A DNA stretch of 64,000 nt from an uncultured Gammaproteobacteria bacterium (lineage in GTDB: Bacteria; Pseudomonadota; Gammaproteobacteria; Pseudomonadales; Pseudohongiellaceae): contig CALEJT010000014.1 in NCBI GenBank assembly GCA_937898685.1, forward strand, positions 76,913 to 140,912. The letters are read 5' to 3'. Shown in pieces: positions 1 through 8,502 of the stretch (position 1 is its first letter; every line of letters starts with the position of its first letter). Both the position numbers and the translations under genes were made by a program. A model generated the notes under the pieces. It made no database searches and was not told where the DNA came from. It saw only the letters and a program-made list of their open reading frames with translations.

Positions 1-2622
1 CGCCTCACGTTGTCCGCACCGCTGCAACAAGCACATGCGGCTGGTGAAGACATCACTCCGCTCAATCTCACGGGCGGTGCCGCTACGACCGCAACTCTCT
101 CCATCGCAGCCAACGCTGGCGAACAACTGCTCTACGTCGATTCACTCGGCGGTGGTTTCCCCAGTGCCGCCGGCAACCGTTTGGTCGTCATCGATCCCGG
201 TTCCGGCAACATGGAAGTGCGGCGTCTCGGCACGCTGTCGCAGTTCGCTCTCGATCTCGGCCTCTACGACGAAGCGCCGGCGGGAACACGGCTCGAGCGC
301 GTCACCCTGGAGGCACGCACGAGTCATGTCGATACTTCAGGTGGGGTCAGCACCGTCGACCTGGGGGTCGACGGTGTCGAAGGTCTCGTCCCCGGCCTTG
401 CCATCGATGTGGGAGGTGAGGCCACGGTGATTGCGGAGGTGAACGCGGTCGATGGCCGCATCCTGTTGCAGATACCGCTATCGGCGGCCCCGGCCAACGG
501 CACCGTGATCACACCGGCCGCGAAGAGCCTCACCGCAGACGTCTCCGCCGGGCGTGTGGTGATCGCACTCGATAATCGTCTCGGCCTTGCAGCGGACGAC
601 GTCATTCGCATCGGCACCGGTCCCGATGCCGAATATGCCACCATCGCAGCGATCTCCGGCGAACGCGGCGCTGCGCCCGATGCGGGATCCGTCGTGCTGC
701 GCGCACCGCTCAGAAGCGGATTTGCGAACGGCACCGAAGTGGTGGTACTGCGCAGCACGGTCGATACGGCGCAACAGAGCACTTCCTTGGTACTACCGGC
801 GGAGGAGGGCGCCACCACGCTCTACGTCGGCGACGGCACCGGTTTCGCCGCTGGCGAGATCGTGCGACTGACGTTGCCGAGCGGTCCCGTCTACTTCCAT
901 GCCCTGACCGGTGTCGACACCTCGCTGCAGCCGCGCGAACTCACGCTCGATCCCACCGATCCGCTCGATTTCAGCCACGAAGCCGGCGCGCCTCTCGTGG
1001 GGCGCGAAGGGCTCATCGACGTGTTCGCGCTCGACCGCGGCGCCTGGGGCAATCGTCTGCAGGTGGCCATCAGTGACAACGAAAGCAGCCTGGTGCAGGC
1101 GCAGCTCACCGCCGCCAGCGGCATCACACCGGTGATCTCGCTGAGCAACTACACCAACCTCGAAGCCGGTACGGTGCTCGAGTTCATCCATCCACACACG
1201 AATGAACCGATCGGTGCACCGGCGAAGGTTGTGAGTGTCGATCGCGCGGCAGGAGAGGTGAGCTTGTCGGCCTTGCTCGACGGTGCCGTGGTCACTGCCT
1301 TCAACACGCTCAGCGATCCGGTGCGGGTGCGTTCACGCGAATTCATCCTCACCGTATTCCTGCTGCAACGCCCCGATCCCGCCGTGCCTTCGCGCAACAA
1401 CACCGTGATCGACAGCGAGAGCTTCCTCGTGACGATGGATCCACGTCACAGCCGCTACATCCACAAGGTGATCGGCACCACATGGACCCCCGGTGCCGAG
1501 CAGGACGACGACGGCATCGATCTGCGGTTGTGGGATCGCCGCTCGGTGGGTGAGTCGCGTTACATCCGCGTGCGCGACCGTGCGGCGGGCAACCAGGCCC
1601 TGCTCGAGAGCATCCGCCTTGGGCCCGAGCTCTTGTTCGACCAACTCGACAATGGTCAGTGGCAGGCGGCGCGGCTCGGACTCGCCGGCGGCACCGATGC
1701 CATCGACAGCCTGGTCAACGATGCGCTCGGCGATGCCATCTATCTCGGCACCGACTCCGATGAACCGCGCCTGCGTACGGGCATCCATGCGTTGTCGAAC
1801 ATCCGCGACATCTCCATCGTCGCTGTTCCGGGACAGACCACCGTCGGCGTGCAACAGGCGCTGATCAATCATTGCGAGAACGATCGTTATCGTTTCGCCG
1901 TGCTCGATGCGCATCCGCCGGCCCGCGACACCCTGGTCGACGTGCAGGCACAACGGCAGGCCTTCGACAGCAAGTACGCCGCGCTCTATCACCCGTGGCT
2001 GACGATTCCCGAACCCTTGCCGGCCAATGTCGCCTCGATCCGGCAACTGCCGATTCCGCCGAGCGGCCACATCATGGGCATCTATGCACGCGTCGACAAC
2101 ACGCGTGGTGTGCACAAGGCACCGGCGAACGAAGTGGTGCGTGGCATCACTGGACTCACGCGCAATCTCAACAGCCGCGAGCAGGATCTGCTCAATCCCT
2201 TCCCGAAGAACATCAACGTCATTCGCGACTTCCGCGAGGCCAATCGTGGTCTGCGCGTGTGGGGTGCGCGCTGCATCACCAGCGACAGCGACTACAAGTA
2301 CGTCAACGTGCGGCGCCTGATGATCTTCCTGGAAGCTTCGATCGACCAGGGTTTGCAGTGGGTGGTGTTCGAGCCGAACGCGGAACCGCTGTGGGCGAAG
2401 GTGCGGCGTGCGGTCAGCAACTTCCTCACCGTGGTCTGGCGCAACGGTGCACTCGAGGGCACGACGGTGGAACAGGCCTTCTTCGTGCGCTGTGACCGCA
2501 CCACGATGACCCAGACCGACATCGACAGCGGCCGCCTGATCATCGAGATCGGTGTCGCGCCGGTGAAACCCGCCGAGTTCGTGATCGTGCGCATCGGTCT
2601 TTGGACCGCCAGCGCCGATTGA
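1..2622 (+). CDS. Contractile injection system tail sheath protein, large (5'-partial)
   Basis: The reading frame is open from base 1, so the N-terminus lies outside the window; 873 residues are visible. The last ~200 residues match the conserved C-terminal sheath domain of the second sheath gene downstream: both have a GHxxGxYA motif, a V-H-[KR]-A-P-A-N motif, YVNVRRL, QWVVFEPN and an ending near EIGVAP.KP.EFV. Sheath subunits contract to drive the tube and spike out of the particle. The first ~330 visible residues are made of several similar beta-rich segments (for example near residues 270-300, with the pattern LYVGDGTGFAAGE), probably inserted or surface domains that make this subunit much larger than a usual sheath (350-680 aa). 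It heads the visible eCIS operon. Identification as a sheath is firm; the role of the extra beta segments is inference. Confidence 0.9.
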   Translation, partial: RLTLSAPLQQAHAAGEDITPLNLTGGAATTATLSIAANAGEQLLYVDSLGGGFPSAAGNRLVVIDPGSGNMEVRRLGTLSQFALDLGLYDEAPAGTRLERVTLEARTSHVDTSGGVSTVDLGVDGVEGLVPGLAIDVGGEATVIAEVNAVDGRILLQIPLSAAPANGTVITPAAKSLTADVSAGRVVIALDNRLGLAADDVIRIGTGPDAEYATIAAISGERGAAPDAGSVVLRAPLRSGFANGTEVVVLRSTVDTAQQSTSLVLPAEEGATTLYVGDGTGFAAGEIVRLTLPSGPVYFHALTGVDTSLQPRELTLDPTDPLDFSHEAGAPLVGREGLIDVFALDRGAWGNRLQVAISDNESSLVQAQLTAASGITPVISLSNYTNLEAGTVLEFIHPHTNEPIGAPAKVVSVDRAAGEVSLSALLDGAVVTAFNTLSDPVRVRSREFILTVFLLQRPDPAVPSRNNTVIDSESFLVTMDPRHSRYIHKVIGTTWTPGAEQDDDGIDLRLWDRRSVGESRYIRVRDRAAGNQALLESIRLGPELLFDQLDNGQWQAARLGLAGGTDAIDSLVNDALGDAIYLGTDSDEPRLRTGIHALSNIRDISIVAVPGQTTVGVQQALINHCENDRYRFAVLDAHPPARDTLVDVQAQRQAFDSKYAALYHPWLTIPEPLPANVASIRQLPIPPSGHIMGIYARVDNTRGVHKAPANEVVRGITGLTRNLNSREQDLLNPFPKNINVIRDFREANRGLRVWGARCITSDSDYKYVNVRRLMIFLEASIDQGLQWVVFEPNAEPLWAKVRRAVSNFLTVVWRNGALEGTTVEQAFFVRCDRTTMTQTDIDSGRLIIEIGVAPVKPAEFVIVRIGLWTASAD

Positions 2623-2661
2623 GGGCCACTCGGACTACACAACTGACGCGAGGAAGCAAAG

Positions 2662-3108
2662 ATGGCAACGGACCAACGTATCGATCCCTACCGCGGGTAC
2701 AACTTCGTCGTCGACATCGACGACACGCCGGTGGCGGGGTTCAGTGAAGTGGCGGGCCTCACCGCCGAAGGCGACCCGGTGGAATATCGCGAAGGCAGCG
2801 ATGCCGAGAATCACGTGCGCAAACTCGCCGGTTTGCGCAAGTACACCAACCTGACCTTCAAGCGCGGCTATACCAAGAACGACGTGCTGTGGCGCTGGTA
2901 CACCAACATCGCCAACGGCAAGAACGATCGCCGCGCGATCACGATCACGCTTTTGGATGAAGCGCACACACCTGTGATTCGCTGGAATGCGGAGGGGGCC
3001 TGGATCAACAAGATCGAAGGCCCCAGCTTCAACGCCACGGGTAACAGCGTGAGCATCGAGAGCATGGAAGTGGTGCACGAGAAGCTCACGATCGAACTGG
3101 CGAGCTGA
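2662..3108 (+). CDS. Tail tube protein, gp19-like (first copy)
   Basis: A 148-aa protein of the T4 gp19/Afp1-Afp5 tube family (PF06841 type). It begins with a short YRGYNFVVDID beta strand, then F.EV.GL, a YREG patch, 'LTFKRG', a W-x-W segment (LWRWY) and a C-terminal strand ending ESMEVVHEKLTIEL, the usual layout of inner tube subunits. These form hexameric rings stacked inside the sheath and carry cargo in eCIS. ATG at 2662 is preceded by an AGGAAG ribosome site. It sits between two sheath genes, as in Afp/PVC-type loci, where several sheath and tube paralogues occur. Confidence 0.93.
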   Translation: MATDQRIDPYRGYNFVVDIDDTPVAGFSEVAGLTAEGDPVEYREGSDAENHVRKLAGLRKYTNLTFKRGYTKNDVLWRWYTNIANGKNDRRAITITLLDEAHTPVIRWNAEGAWINKIEGPSFNATGNSVSIESMEVVHEKLTIELAS

Positions 3109-3116
3109 GCGCGACC

Positions 3117-5138
3117 ATGGCCCGCTATCTGCGCCCCGGTGCCTACCACGAACGCGTCGACGCCGCGCGCACGCCACGCGTGTTGTTGCGCAGTGGCGTG
3201 CCGGGCTTCGTCGGCATCGCGGAGCACGGCCCGCTCGACGTGCCGGTACCGGTGGAATCTTTCCGCCAGTTCCAGGCCGTGTTCGGTGGCTGCATTGGGG
3301 CGGGCTTCTTGGCCTATGCGGTGCGTGCCTTCTTCGACAACGGTGGCCGTCGCTGTTGGGTGGTGCGCGTGGCGAACCGCGTGTTCGATGGAGAAACGGG
3401 TTGGGCAGCACGTGCCGCGGCACTGACGCTGCACGACACCGAAGGCAGGCCGCTCTGGCGTATCGAAGCCTTCAGCGAGGGCACCTGGGGCAACGAACTC
3501 GAAGTGGCTTTGCTCGAAGAAAACACCAGCGACACGCAAAGCGTGAAGGGCGGCTTGCAACGCCACTTCGCGGAAGTCGTGAGCACCGCAGGTTTCCGGC
3601 GTGGCACCTTGGTGCGTATTTCCCAGGACGATGGCAGCGGCACCGTGCGCGAAGCGTTGCGCGTGGTGTGCCATGTCGATGAAACCGCGCGGCGCTTGTA
3701 CTGGGTGCATCCCGAAGCGGGGGCCGGCCTTCCCAGTGATCGTGCGCTCGACGGCTTCGATGCAGGTCGCACAGCGCGTCTCGTCAGCGTGAGCTATCAA
3801 TTACAGGTCTATCGTCGTCGCGCACTCGTTGCACTCTACGATGGCTTGTCGCTGGTGCCGGGCGATGTGGCCTATGGGCCTACACGTCTGCCGCACTATG
3901 TGCCGCCGGCCGCCACCAATCCCGGCGATGTGCAAGTGCCGGCGCCGGTGGTGATCCGTGCATTACATGAGCCCACCGGCATTCCCACGGCCTTGCAGAT
4001 GGTGCCGCTGGAGCGCCTGGCGCTACGTGGTGGTCAGGATGGACTTGCCGCGTTGAGCCCGCGCGACTTCATCGGTGAAGAAATCGATCCGGAAGACAGC
4101 GAACAGGTTCGCCTAGAAAAAACGCGAGGTCTGGCTGCACTGCAGGCAGTGGCGGAGATCACGCTCCTTGCCGCGCCCGATGCGGTATTGCGCCCCGAAC
4201 CCGAACTCGAATATCCGGCACAGGAACCACCACCGCGCAATCCCTGCCTGCCGTGTCCGCCGGCACCGGAGCCGGTGCGCTGGCAGCCGCCCAAGATTCA
4301 AGGTCATGAACAGCCACCGATCTTCACTGAGGAACAAACATTCCTGATTCAGGCCGCAATGGTGGCGCAGTGCGAAAGCCGCGGTGATCGCTTTGCCCTG
4401 ATCGATCCGCCGTTCCATTGTGCCAACGACGCCACCGCCGGTCTCGCCGCGACCCAGGCCTGGCGGCAGCGTTTCGACACCACCTACGCTGCGCTCTATT
4501 ACCCCTGGGTGAAGGTGATCGACCCGCGTGTGCCCGGCGCCGTGCGCGCCTTGCCGCCGAGTGGTCATGTGCTGGGTCAGTACGCCTTGTTCGATGGCGA
4601 AACCGGTGTGCACCGCGCCCCCGCCAATCGTGCGCTGCGTTGGATCCAGGATCTCAGTCTTCACACCAGCTTCGGGCAGCAGGAAGTCTTCAATCCCATC
4701 GGCATCAACGTGCTGCGCAGCGAAGGATCGCGCGGCATCCGCGTGATGGGCGCACGCACGCTCAGCAGCGATCCCGATTGGCGCTACGTCAACGTACGTC
4801 GTCTCCTGATCAGCATCCGCCGCGCCATCGACGTCATCTCGCAGTGGGTGGTGTTCGAACCGAACGATGAGCATACCCGCAACAAATTCCAGGTGGCCCT
4901 GGCGAGCTATCTCGAAACGCTGTGGTCGCGCGGTGCCCTGGTCGGTGCCACGCGTGAAGCCGCTTTCTTCGTGAAATGCGACGAAGAGAACAACCCCGCC
5001 TCGCAGCGCGATCAAGGCCAACTCCTTGCCGAAATCGGCGTCGCGCCGACCAAGCCCTATGAGTTCGTCGTGGTGCGCGTGGGTGTGCAGGACAACGAAC
5101 TGACCTTCAGCGAAAGCAATGCGGTGCAGGCGATCTAG
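3117..5138 (+). CDS. Contractile injection system tail sheath protein (second copy)
   Basis: A 673-aa sheath subunit. The N-terminus MARYLRPGAYHERVD is the typical 'PGVY.E' start of eCIS and phage sheaths and is followed by GVPGFVG. Residues ~400-673 form the C-terminal sheath domain, with conserved GHVLGQYA, RAPAN, YVNVRRLL, QWVVFEPN and EIGVAPTKPYEFV motifs shared with the gene at the left edge. Residues ~359-402 form a proline-rich linker with a CLPCPP motif, not a normal sheath element, joining the subtilisin-like core to the C-terminal domain. The start is 8 bp after the tube stop, which suggests translational coupling. Two different sheaths imply a mixed or zoned sheath, as in Afp2-4. 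Confidence 0.93.
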   Translation: MARYLRPGAYHERVDAARTPRVLLRSGVPGFVGIAEHGPLDVPVPVESFRQFQAVFGGCIGAGFLAYAVRAFFDNGGRRCWVVRVANRVFDGETGWAARAAALTLHDTEGRPLWRIEAFSEGTWGNELEVALLEENTSDTQSVKGGLQRHFAEVVSTAGFRRGTLVRISQDDGSGTVREALRVVCHVDETARRLYWVHPEAGAGLPSDRALDGFDAGRTARLVSVSYQLQVYRRRALVALYDGLSLVPGDVAYGPTRLPHYVPPAATNPGDVQVPAPVVIRALHEPTGIPTALQMVPLERLALRGGQDGLAALSPRDFIGEEIDPEDSEQVRLEKTRGLAALQAVAEITLLAAPDAVLRPEPELEYPAQEPPPRNPCLPCPPAPEPVRWQPPKIQGHEQPPIFTEEQTFLIQAAMVAQCESRGDRFALIDPPFHCANDATAGLAATQAWRQRFDTTYAALYYPWVKVIDPRVPGAVRALPPSGHVLGQYALFDGETGVHRAPANRALRWIQDLSLHTSFGQQEVFNPIGINVLRSEGSRGIRVMGARTLSSDPDWRYVNVRRLLISIRRAIDVISQWVVFEPNDEHTRNKFQVALASYLETLWSRGALVGATREAAFFVKCDEENNPASQRDQGQLLAEIGVAPTKPYEFVVVRVGVQDNELTFSESNAVQAI

Positions 5139-5165
5139 TCGGCACGAGAACGAGAAGAAGAGCTC

Positions 5166-5720
5166 ATGAGCATCGACAAACGCAAGGATCCAGCACTGGC
5201 CTTCAACTTCACCATCACCCTGATGGAGTCGGCCTCGAGCACGGGCGATGCGGTGACCAAGATCGCCCTCAACACACTCACCGATCACATGGATGCGGGG
5301 TTCACCGAGTGCAGCGGGCTCGATGTGTCGCTCGAAGTGCATTCGTACCAGGAAGGTGGCAACAACGGCACGGTACTGAAATTTCCGACACGCGTGAGCT
5401 GGGGCAAGTTGACGCTGAAGAAGGGGCTGCTGAAGAAGCAGGAACTCTGGAAATGGATGTATGGCTTCAGCGAAGGCAAGGTGGTGCGCAAGGACGGCCT
5501 GATCACCTTGCTCACCGAAGAACGCAAGGTGCACACGGTGTGGAAGTTCAAGCGCGGACTGCCCGTGAAATACACCGGGCCCACGTTCAACGCGCAGCAG
5601 AACGCCGTGGCCTTCGAAAGCATCGAGATCGAACACGAAGGCTTGGAACTGATGTCCGGCGCAAGCGGTTTGTCGTCCGCCATCAGGAGCGCTGCGGATG
5701 GTATCGCCAGTTTGTTCTAG
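5166..5720 (+). CDS. Tail tube protein, gp19-like (second copy)
   Basis: A 184-aa tube-family protein, related to the first tube gene but with an N-terminal extension. It starts MSIDKRKDPALAFNFTITL and continues with FTECSGLD, SYQEGG, LTLKKGLLKK and LWKWMYG, then QNAVAFESIEIEHEGLEL. The E-C-S-G-L element and the basic 'LKKG' turn are characteristic of Afp1/Afp5-like tubes. In eCIS the divergent tube paralogue commonly forms the first ring that docks on the baseplate hub; that placement fits its position just ahead of the LysM adaptor gene but is inference. Purine-rich GAGAAGAAGAG precedes the ATG. Confidence 0.92.
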   Translation: MSIDKRKDPALAFNFTITLMESASSTGDAVTKIALNTLTDHMDAGFTECSGLDVSLEVHSYQEGGNNGTVLKFPTRVSWGKLTLKKGLLKKQELWKWMYGFSEGKVVRKDGLITLLTEERKVHTVWKFKRGLPVKYTGPTFNAQQNAVAFESIEIEHEGLELMSGASGLSSAIRSAADGIASLF

Positions 5721-5729
5721 GAGCTGAAC

Positions 5730-5927
5730 ATGCAAGTGATCATCGATGAGGTCGTCAGTCACGTGCGGGCAGTGGAAGGAGGTACGAGCCTTTCACCGGA
5801 AACGATACGCACCATCGTGCGCGCGGTGATGGACGCGGTCGAGGCGCGCGAGCGCCTGCGCGAAAACCGCGACGAAGAACATTCCACGCGCAACTACCAA
5901 CAGCGCAATCAACCGTGGCGACGCTGA
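5730..5927 (+). CDS. Small eCIS protein, DUF5908/Afp6-like
   Basis: A 65-aa protein (MQVIIDEVVSHVRAVEGG...) starting 9 bp after the tube stop with an AGGAGC ribosome site. It has a short N-terminal strand, a central helix (LSPETIRTIVRAVMDAVEARERL) and a charged polar tail. Very small genes in exactly this slot, between the last tube and the LysM adaptor, are known from eCIS loci (Afp6/Pvc6, DUF5908); their role is not established. The match here rests on position, length and general pattern rather than on a clear motif. Confidence 0.7.
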   Translation: MQVIIDEVVSHVRAVEGGTSLSPETIRTIVRAVMDAVEARERLRENRDEEHSTRNYQQRNQPWRR

Positions 5928-5959
5928 TGAAGGCAACGGATCGCAAGGAGGAGTAGGGG

Positions 5960-6676
5960 ATGAGCGAAAGAGTCATGGCGACGCTCCAGGCGGACTACGG
6001 CAACGGCAAGAAAGACGACCCTTTTTCCGTTCAGTTCAATCCCAAGGAATTCACGCTCGAGAAACAGGTGCAGCATGGCGAGATCGCCATCCCCGGTCTG
6101 GACTCGCCGCTGCAACAGTTCGTGCGCGGTCAGGCCGAGAAACTCACGGTCGAACTCTTCTTCGACACCACCGATGGAGGGCTCGGCAAGAAGGCCAAAC
6201 CGGTCACCGAGCTGACCGATCGCGTCTACAAACTCGCCAGGGTCGAACACAGCAGTCACGCGCCACCGATCGTCACCTTTGCCTGGGACCCCAACTTTCC
6301 GGGCTCCAAGATCAACGACGATCCCAAGGGCTCCGATTCCGGCGGCAACCAGGCACGCAACAGCTTCGTCGGCGTCGTCGAGAGCATCCGTCAGCAGTTC
6401 ACCCTGTTCAGCTCCGAAGGGGTGCCGCTACGCGCCACCATCACGCTCACGCTCAAGGAATATCGCCGCCTCGAGGAACAGCTGGCGCAGGAACGTCCCA
6501 ACTCTCCCGATCGCACGCACGCTCATCCAATGCAGGCGGGTGAAACGCTGTCGCATCTCGCGGCGAAGTACTACGGCAATCCCGGACGTTGGCGCTACAT
6601 CGCCGACGGCAACGGCATCACCGATCCACGTCGACTCGAAGCAGGTCAGATGCTGACCGTGCCATCGATCCAGTAA
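5960..6676 (+). CDS. LysM-domain tube/baseplate adaptor protein (Afp7-like)
   Basis: A 238-aa protein with a strong AAGGAGGAG ribosome site. The first ~170 residues begin with an 'FSVQFNPKEFTLEK' segment typical of the CIS tube protein family that links tube and hub, with beta strands through LTVELFFDTTDGG and a final LTLKEYRRLEEQ. Residues ~186-238 are a LysM domain (HPMQAGETLSHLAAKYYGN then WRYIADGNGI and LEAGQMLTVPS). The same two-part layout occurs in Afp7/Pvc7 and in gp53-like baseplate proteins, where LysM helps clamp the hub rather than bind peptidoglycan. Genes on either side (tube and gpD hub) fit this assignment. Confidence 0.9.
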   Translation: MSERVMATLQADYGNGKKDDPFSVQFNPKEFTLEKQVQHGEIAIPGLDSPLQQFVRGQAEKLTVELFFDTTDGGLGKKAKPVTELTDRVYKLARVEHSSHAPPIVTFAWDPNFPGSKINDDPKGSDSGGNQARNSFVGVVESIRQQFTLFSSEGVPLRATITLTLKEYRRLEEQLAQERPNSPDRTHAHPMQAGETLSHLAAKYYGNPGRWRYIADGNGITDPRRLEAGQMLTVPSIQ

Positions 6677-6706
6677 GCAAGTGCAGCACGAGGAAAAAGT
6701 AACGGC

Positions 6707-7996
6707 ATGAGTACCGCCACCGAAGAAACGCCATCGAGCATCACGCTGGAATCCCTGTCGGAAAGTCTGCGCGGGTTCTACGTGCCGCGCTTCGAGATCC
6801 TGGTGGAAGGTGCAGGCTTGCCCGGCGATGTGATGAAGGACGTGTGCGAACTCACCTATGAGGATGACGTCGACAACATGGACAGCTTCCAGATCGTCGT
6901 CAGCAACTGGGACGAGCGAGCGCGCAAGTACAAGTACATCGGCTCGGAGACCAAGGAAGATCTCAACAGCGGTGGTTGCGATGGCAGTGCCACCGGCAAT
7001 GGGGGTGCGGGTGCCGGTGGTGCGCAAAGCAGTCGCGCGCAGATGTTCGAGCCCTGCAGCAAGCAGGTGCGCATCCGCATGGGCTACGGTGAGGATCTCA
7101 AGACGATGATCACGGGCTTCTTCACCACCATGGAGCCCACCTTCAGCGGCAGCGGTGCCTCCACGCTCAACGTGCGCGGCATCAATGTGCTGCAGCGCCT
7201 GCGCACCAAGAAATACGACGACTTTTTCGAGAACAAGAAACCGAGTGAGATCGCGCGTCTGGTGTGTCAGCGGCGCGACCGTGAACTCAATGCGCTGCGC
7301 CTGCCGGTGGAAATCGTGCTCGACGACGATGTCGAGGAGAACGAAAAGCCGATCGAGCAGCTCTGGCAGCGCAATGAATACAGCATCGACTTTCTGTGGA
7401 AACTGGCGCGTCGAGTCGGCTACGTGCTCACCCTGATGGAGCCGCAGACACCGGGCGCCAATCCGCGCCTGCGCTTCGGGCCTTCCAATCGTGGTGAGTC
7501 GCTGGGTGAGTCCGTCTACGAGCTGCAGCTCGGCCGTTCCCTGATCGATTTCCGTCCGCGCATCACCACTGCCAATCAATTCAAATCGGTGACGGTGAAT
7601 GGTTGGAACCGTCGCACACAGAAACGCATCAGCGAGAAAGTGAGCTTCGACGATCGCGAGATGCAGCGTCTGAACAGTGATCTGCGCTACATGCTCTGCA
7701 TGTGTGATGCGCGTGAAGAGCTGGTGGTGGATGAGCCGGTGTGGACCGAGAACCAGGCCAAGGAACGCGCCAAGGCGCTCTTGCTCGATCAGCAGAAGCA
7801 GATGGTGAAGGTGAGTGCCACCACGATCGGGCTGCCACTGCTGCGTGCCGGCACGCGCGTGATGATCACGCAGGTCGGTGCGCGCCTGAGCGGCACCTAT
7901 TTCGTCACCAAGACGCAACACGTTTTCAACGACAGCGGCTACATCACCAAGTTCGATGCGCGCCGCGAACACGTGCCCACCGGAGGGGATGCCTGA
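6707..7996 (+). CDS. Baseplate hub protein, phage late control D (gpD)/VgrG N-terminal-like
   Basis: A 429-aa hub subunit. It starts with FYVPRFEILVEG, followed by tube-like strands (VCELTYEDDVDNMDSFQIVV), and then the typical gpD features: IRMGYGED, ITGFFTTMEPTFSGSG, LNVRGINVLQRL, an IDFLWKLARRVGY helix, and a late 'LPLLRAGTRVMI' strand. In Afp8 and T6SS VgrG this region is fused to the spike; here the spike is a separate gene whose start codon overlaps this stop (ATGA). A Gly/Ser/Ala-rich loop (about residues 90-113, GGCDGSATGNGGAGAGGAQ) is inserted near the N-terminus and looks flexible and surface-exposed. AGGAAAAAG precedes ATG 6707. Confidence 0.9.
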   Translation: MSTATEETPSSITLESLSESLRGFYVPRFEILVEGAGLPGDVMKDVCELTYEDDVDNMDSFQIVVSNWDERARKYKYIGSETKEDLNSGGCDGSATGNGGAGAGGAQSSRAQMFEPCSKQVRIRMGYGEDLKTMITGFFTTMEPTFSGSGASTLNVRGINVLQRLRTKKYDDFFENKKPSEIARLVCQRRDRELNALRLPVEIVLDDDVEENEKPIEQLWQRNEYSIDFLWKLARRVGYVLTLMEPQTPGANPRLRFGPSNRGESLGESVYELQLGRSLIDFRPRITTANQFKSVTVNGWNRRTQKRISEKVSFDDREMQRLNSDLRYMLCMCDAREELVVDEPVWTENQAKERAKALLLDQQKQMVKVSATTIGLPLLRAGTRVMITQVGARLSGTYFVTKTQHVFNDSGYITKFDARREHVPTGGDA

Positions 7997-8502
7997 TGCA
8001 GAACATCGTCAACGGCATCGCCCTCGGCACCGTCGTCAACAATCACGACCCGCAAGGCCTGGGACGCGTGCAGATCCAGTTCGTGATGCTCGGTCCCGAT
8101 ACCCCCGCACGGTGGTGCCATGTGTGTGCACCGGCCGCCGGTGGTGACCGCGGCTTCTTCTTCATGCCGGAGGTGGGCGACGAAGTGATCGTGGCCTTCG
8201 ACCATGGCGACTTCGATCACGGTTACGTCATCGGCTATCCCTGGAACCCGGTGCAGCAACCACCGTCGCAGCATCCGGGTGAGCGCATGATCCGCTCGCG
8301 CGAAGGACACACCATACGCTTCATCGATTCCGCGCCGAATGGCGGCACGCAAGGTGCGCTCATCATCGAAGACGCGCACGGCAACGTCATCACCATGACC
8401 AACGGTGTGATGACCATCAACGCGCGCGTACATCTGAACATCAACGCGCTCTCCATGACCATCATGGGACGGCCGGTGAATCCGCTGGGAGGGGATATCT
8501 GA
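7996..8502 (+). CDS. Baseplate spike protein, gpV/gp5 OB-fold-like
   Basis: A 168-aa spike subunit, starting at the ATGA overlap with the hub stop; a longer in-frame start at 7741 would read through the hub gene and is rejected. Residues ~5-90 are the gp5/gpV OB fold (IALGTVVNNHDPQGLGRVQIQF, then W.HV, GFFFMPEVGDEVIVAFDHGD and YVIGYPW). Residues ~100-155 carry short repeating strands (IRFID, ALIIEDAHGNVITMTNGVMTINA) likely to form a small triple-stranded beta-helix. The C-terminus ends GRPVNPLGGDI, a common spike end. Trimers form the membrane-piercing tip. There is no effector extension. Confidence 0.9.
   Translation: MQNIVNGIALGTVVNNHDPQGLGRVQIQFVMLGPDTPARWCHVCAPAAGGDRGFFFMPEVGDEVIVAFDHGDFDHGYVIGYPWNPVQQPPSQHPGERMIRSREGHTIRFIDSAPNGGTQGALIIEDAHGNVITMTNGVMTINARVHLNINALSMTIMGRPVNPLGGDI

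Noticed and set aside
4113..5762. 549-codon open frame on the minus strand across the second sheath gene
   Set aside because: It mirrors the sheath and tube genes; the composition is His/Arg/Gly-biased without any domain pattern. GC-rich codon structure produces such shadow frames.
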